A DNA stretch of 62,674 bases from NCBI GenBank assembly GCA_964437365.1, contig CAYTGM010000028.1, positions 1 through 62,674 on the forward strand, read 5' to 3'. The DNA comes from CAYTGM01 sp964437365 (GTDB lineage Bacteria; Sumerlaeota; Sumerlaeia; SLMS01). How positions within the stretch are numbered: the stretch's first letter is position 1; the number at the start of each line of letters is the position of its first letter. Made by a program: the position numbers and the translations under genes. The notes below the pieces were generated by a model. That model worked only from the letters and a program-made list of their open reading frames with translations. It did no database searches and had not been told where the DNA came from. This document shows positions 62,650-62,674 of this stretch, piece by piece.

Positions 62650-62674
62650 TGGCTTTGTGTTTCTTTAAGGCTAG

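Larger units (their letters stand above)
62187..62674. other. Right-edge repeat cluster, no gene
   Basis: The last 488 bases consist of repeat R1 copy 2, R2 copy 2 and a partial unit. Together they join in one place modules that are found separately at 39.4-39.6 kb and 41.8-42.3 kb. No gene is visible. Confidence 0.75.

Overview
The window reads as chromosomal DNA of an uncultured, didermic, polysaccharide-degrading bacterium of intermediate GC. Indicators are prepilin-type proteins, very large secreted proteins with Pro/Thr 'PTPTP' linkers and dockerin-like ends, LacI-type control of sugar genes, DUF4380 and DUF2867 proteins, and families of intergenic GC-rich repeats. This mix is typical of Sumerlaeota (BRC1) or neighbouring PVC/FCB lineages; the phylum is my inference, because no rRNA or tRNA is present to fix it. 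I found no tRNA, rRNA, CRISPR array, prophage or intact transposon.

Layout. 1-11.7 kb is housekeeping: engB and thpR (minus), HPr and enzyme I of a PTS without any EII, a small unknown protein, argD, a secreted unknown, a SpmA/SpmB-like membrane pair, a DUF4380 protein and three methionine-salvage genes (mtnB, mtnD, mtnC). 11.7-17.7 kb (minus) carries a large secreted amidase_3-like/FN3 protein and a 948-residue FAD/Fe-S dehydrogenase. 17.9-20.3 kb has an SDR-DUF2867 protein, an IS256-type transposase tail and a hairpin repeat.

20.3-38.1 kb is the most interesting part. It holds a pilin-like gene and a divergent secreted beta-sandwich protein, a LacI regulator, and a tight seven-gene operon: secreted TIM-barrel glycosidase-like protein, solute-binding protein fused to an ABC permease, second permease, GH78 alpha-L-rhamnosidase, Gfo/Idh/MocA oxidoreductase, xylose-isomerase-like protein and SGNH hydrolase. 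A 16-bp palindrome close to GCTTAAWYRWTTAAGC lies before the pilin gene, before the secreted protein, before the operon and, 25 kb away, before a secreted CehA/PHP-like protein. The C-terminal 400 residues of that last protein have the same architecture as the secreted protein at 21.5 kb. I propose one sugar-responsive regulon that couples capture, cleavage and uptake of a probably rhamnose-containing glycan.

38.1-49 kb has tgt, two secreted genes (one with an in-frame TAG), repeat-rich gene-free DNA, a REC-HATPase regulator, an M14 peptidase, a rhodanese, a YedY-like molybdoenzyme, a LarC1-only protein, an NPFA-repeat secreted protein, a TPR protein and a BFD-like [2Fe-2S] protein. 49-62.7 kb has the PHP-like secreted protein, two GT39/ArnT-type membrane glycosyltransferases, dnaK and a modular secreted protein whose dockerin-like end stops where a repeat cluster begins.
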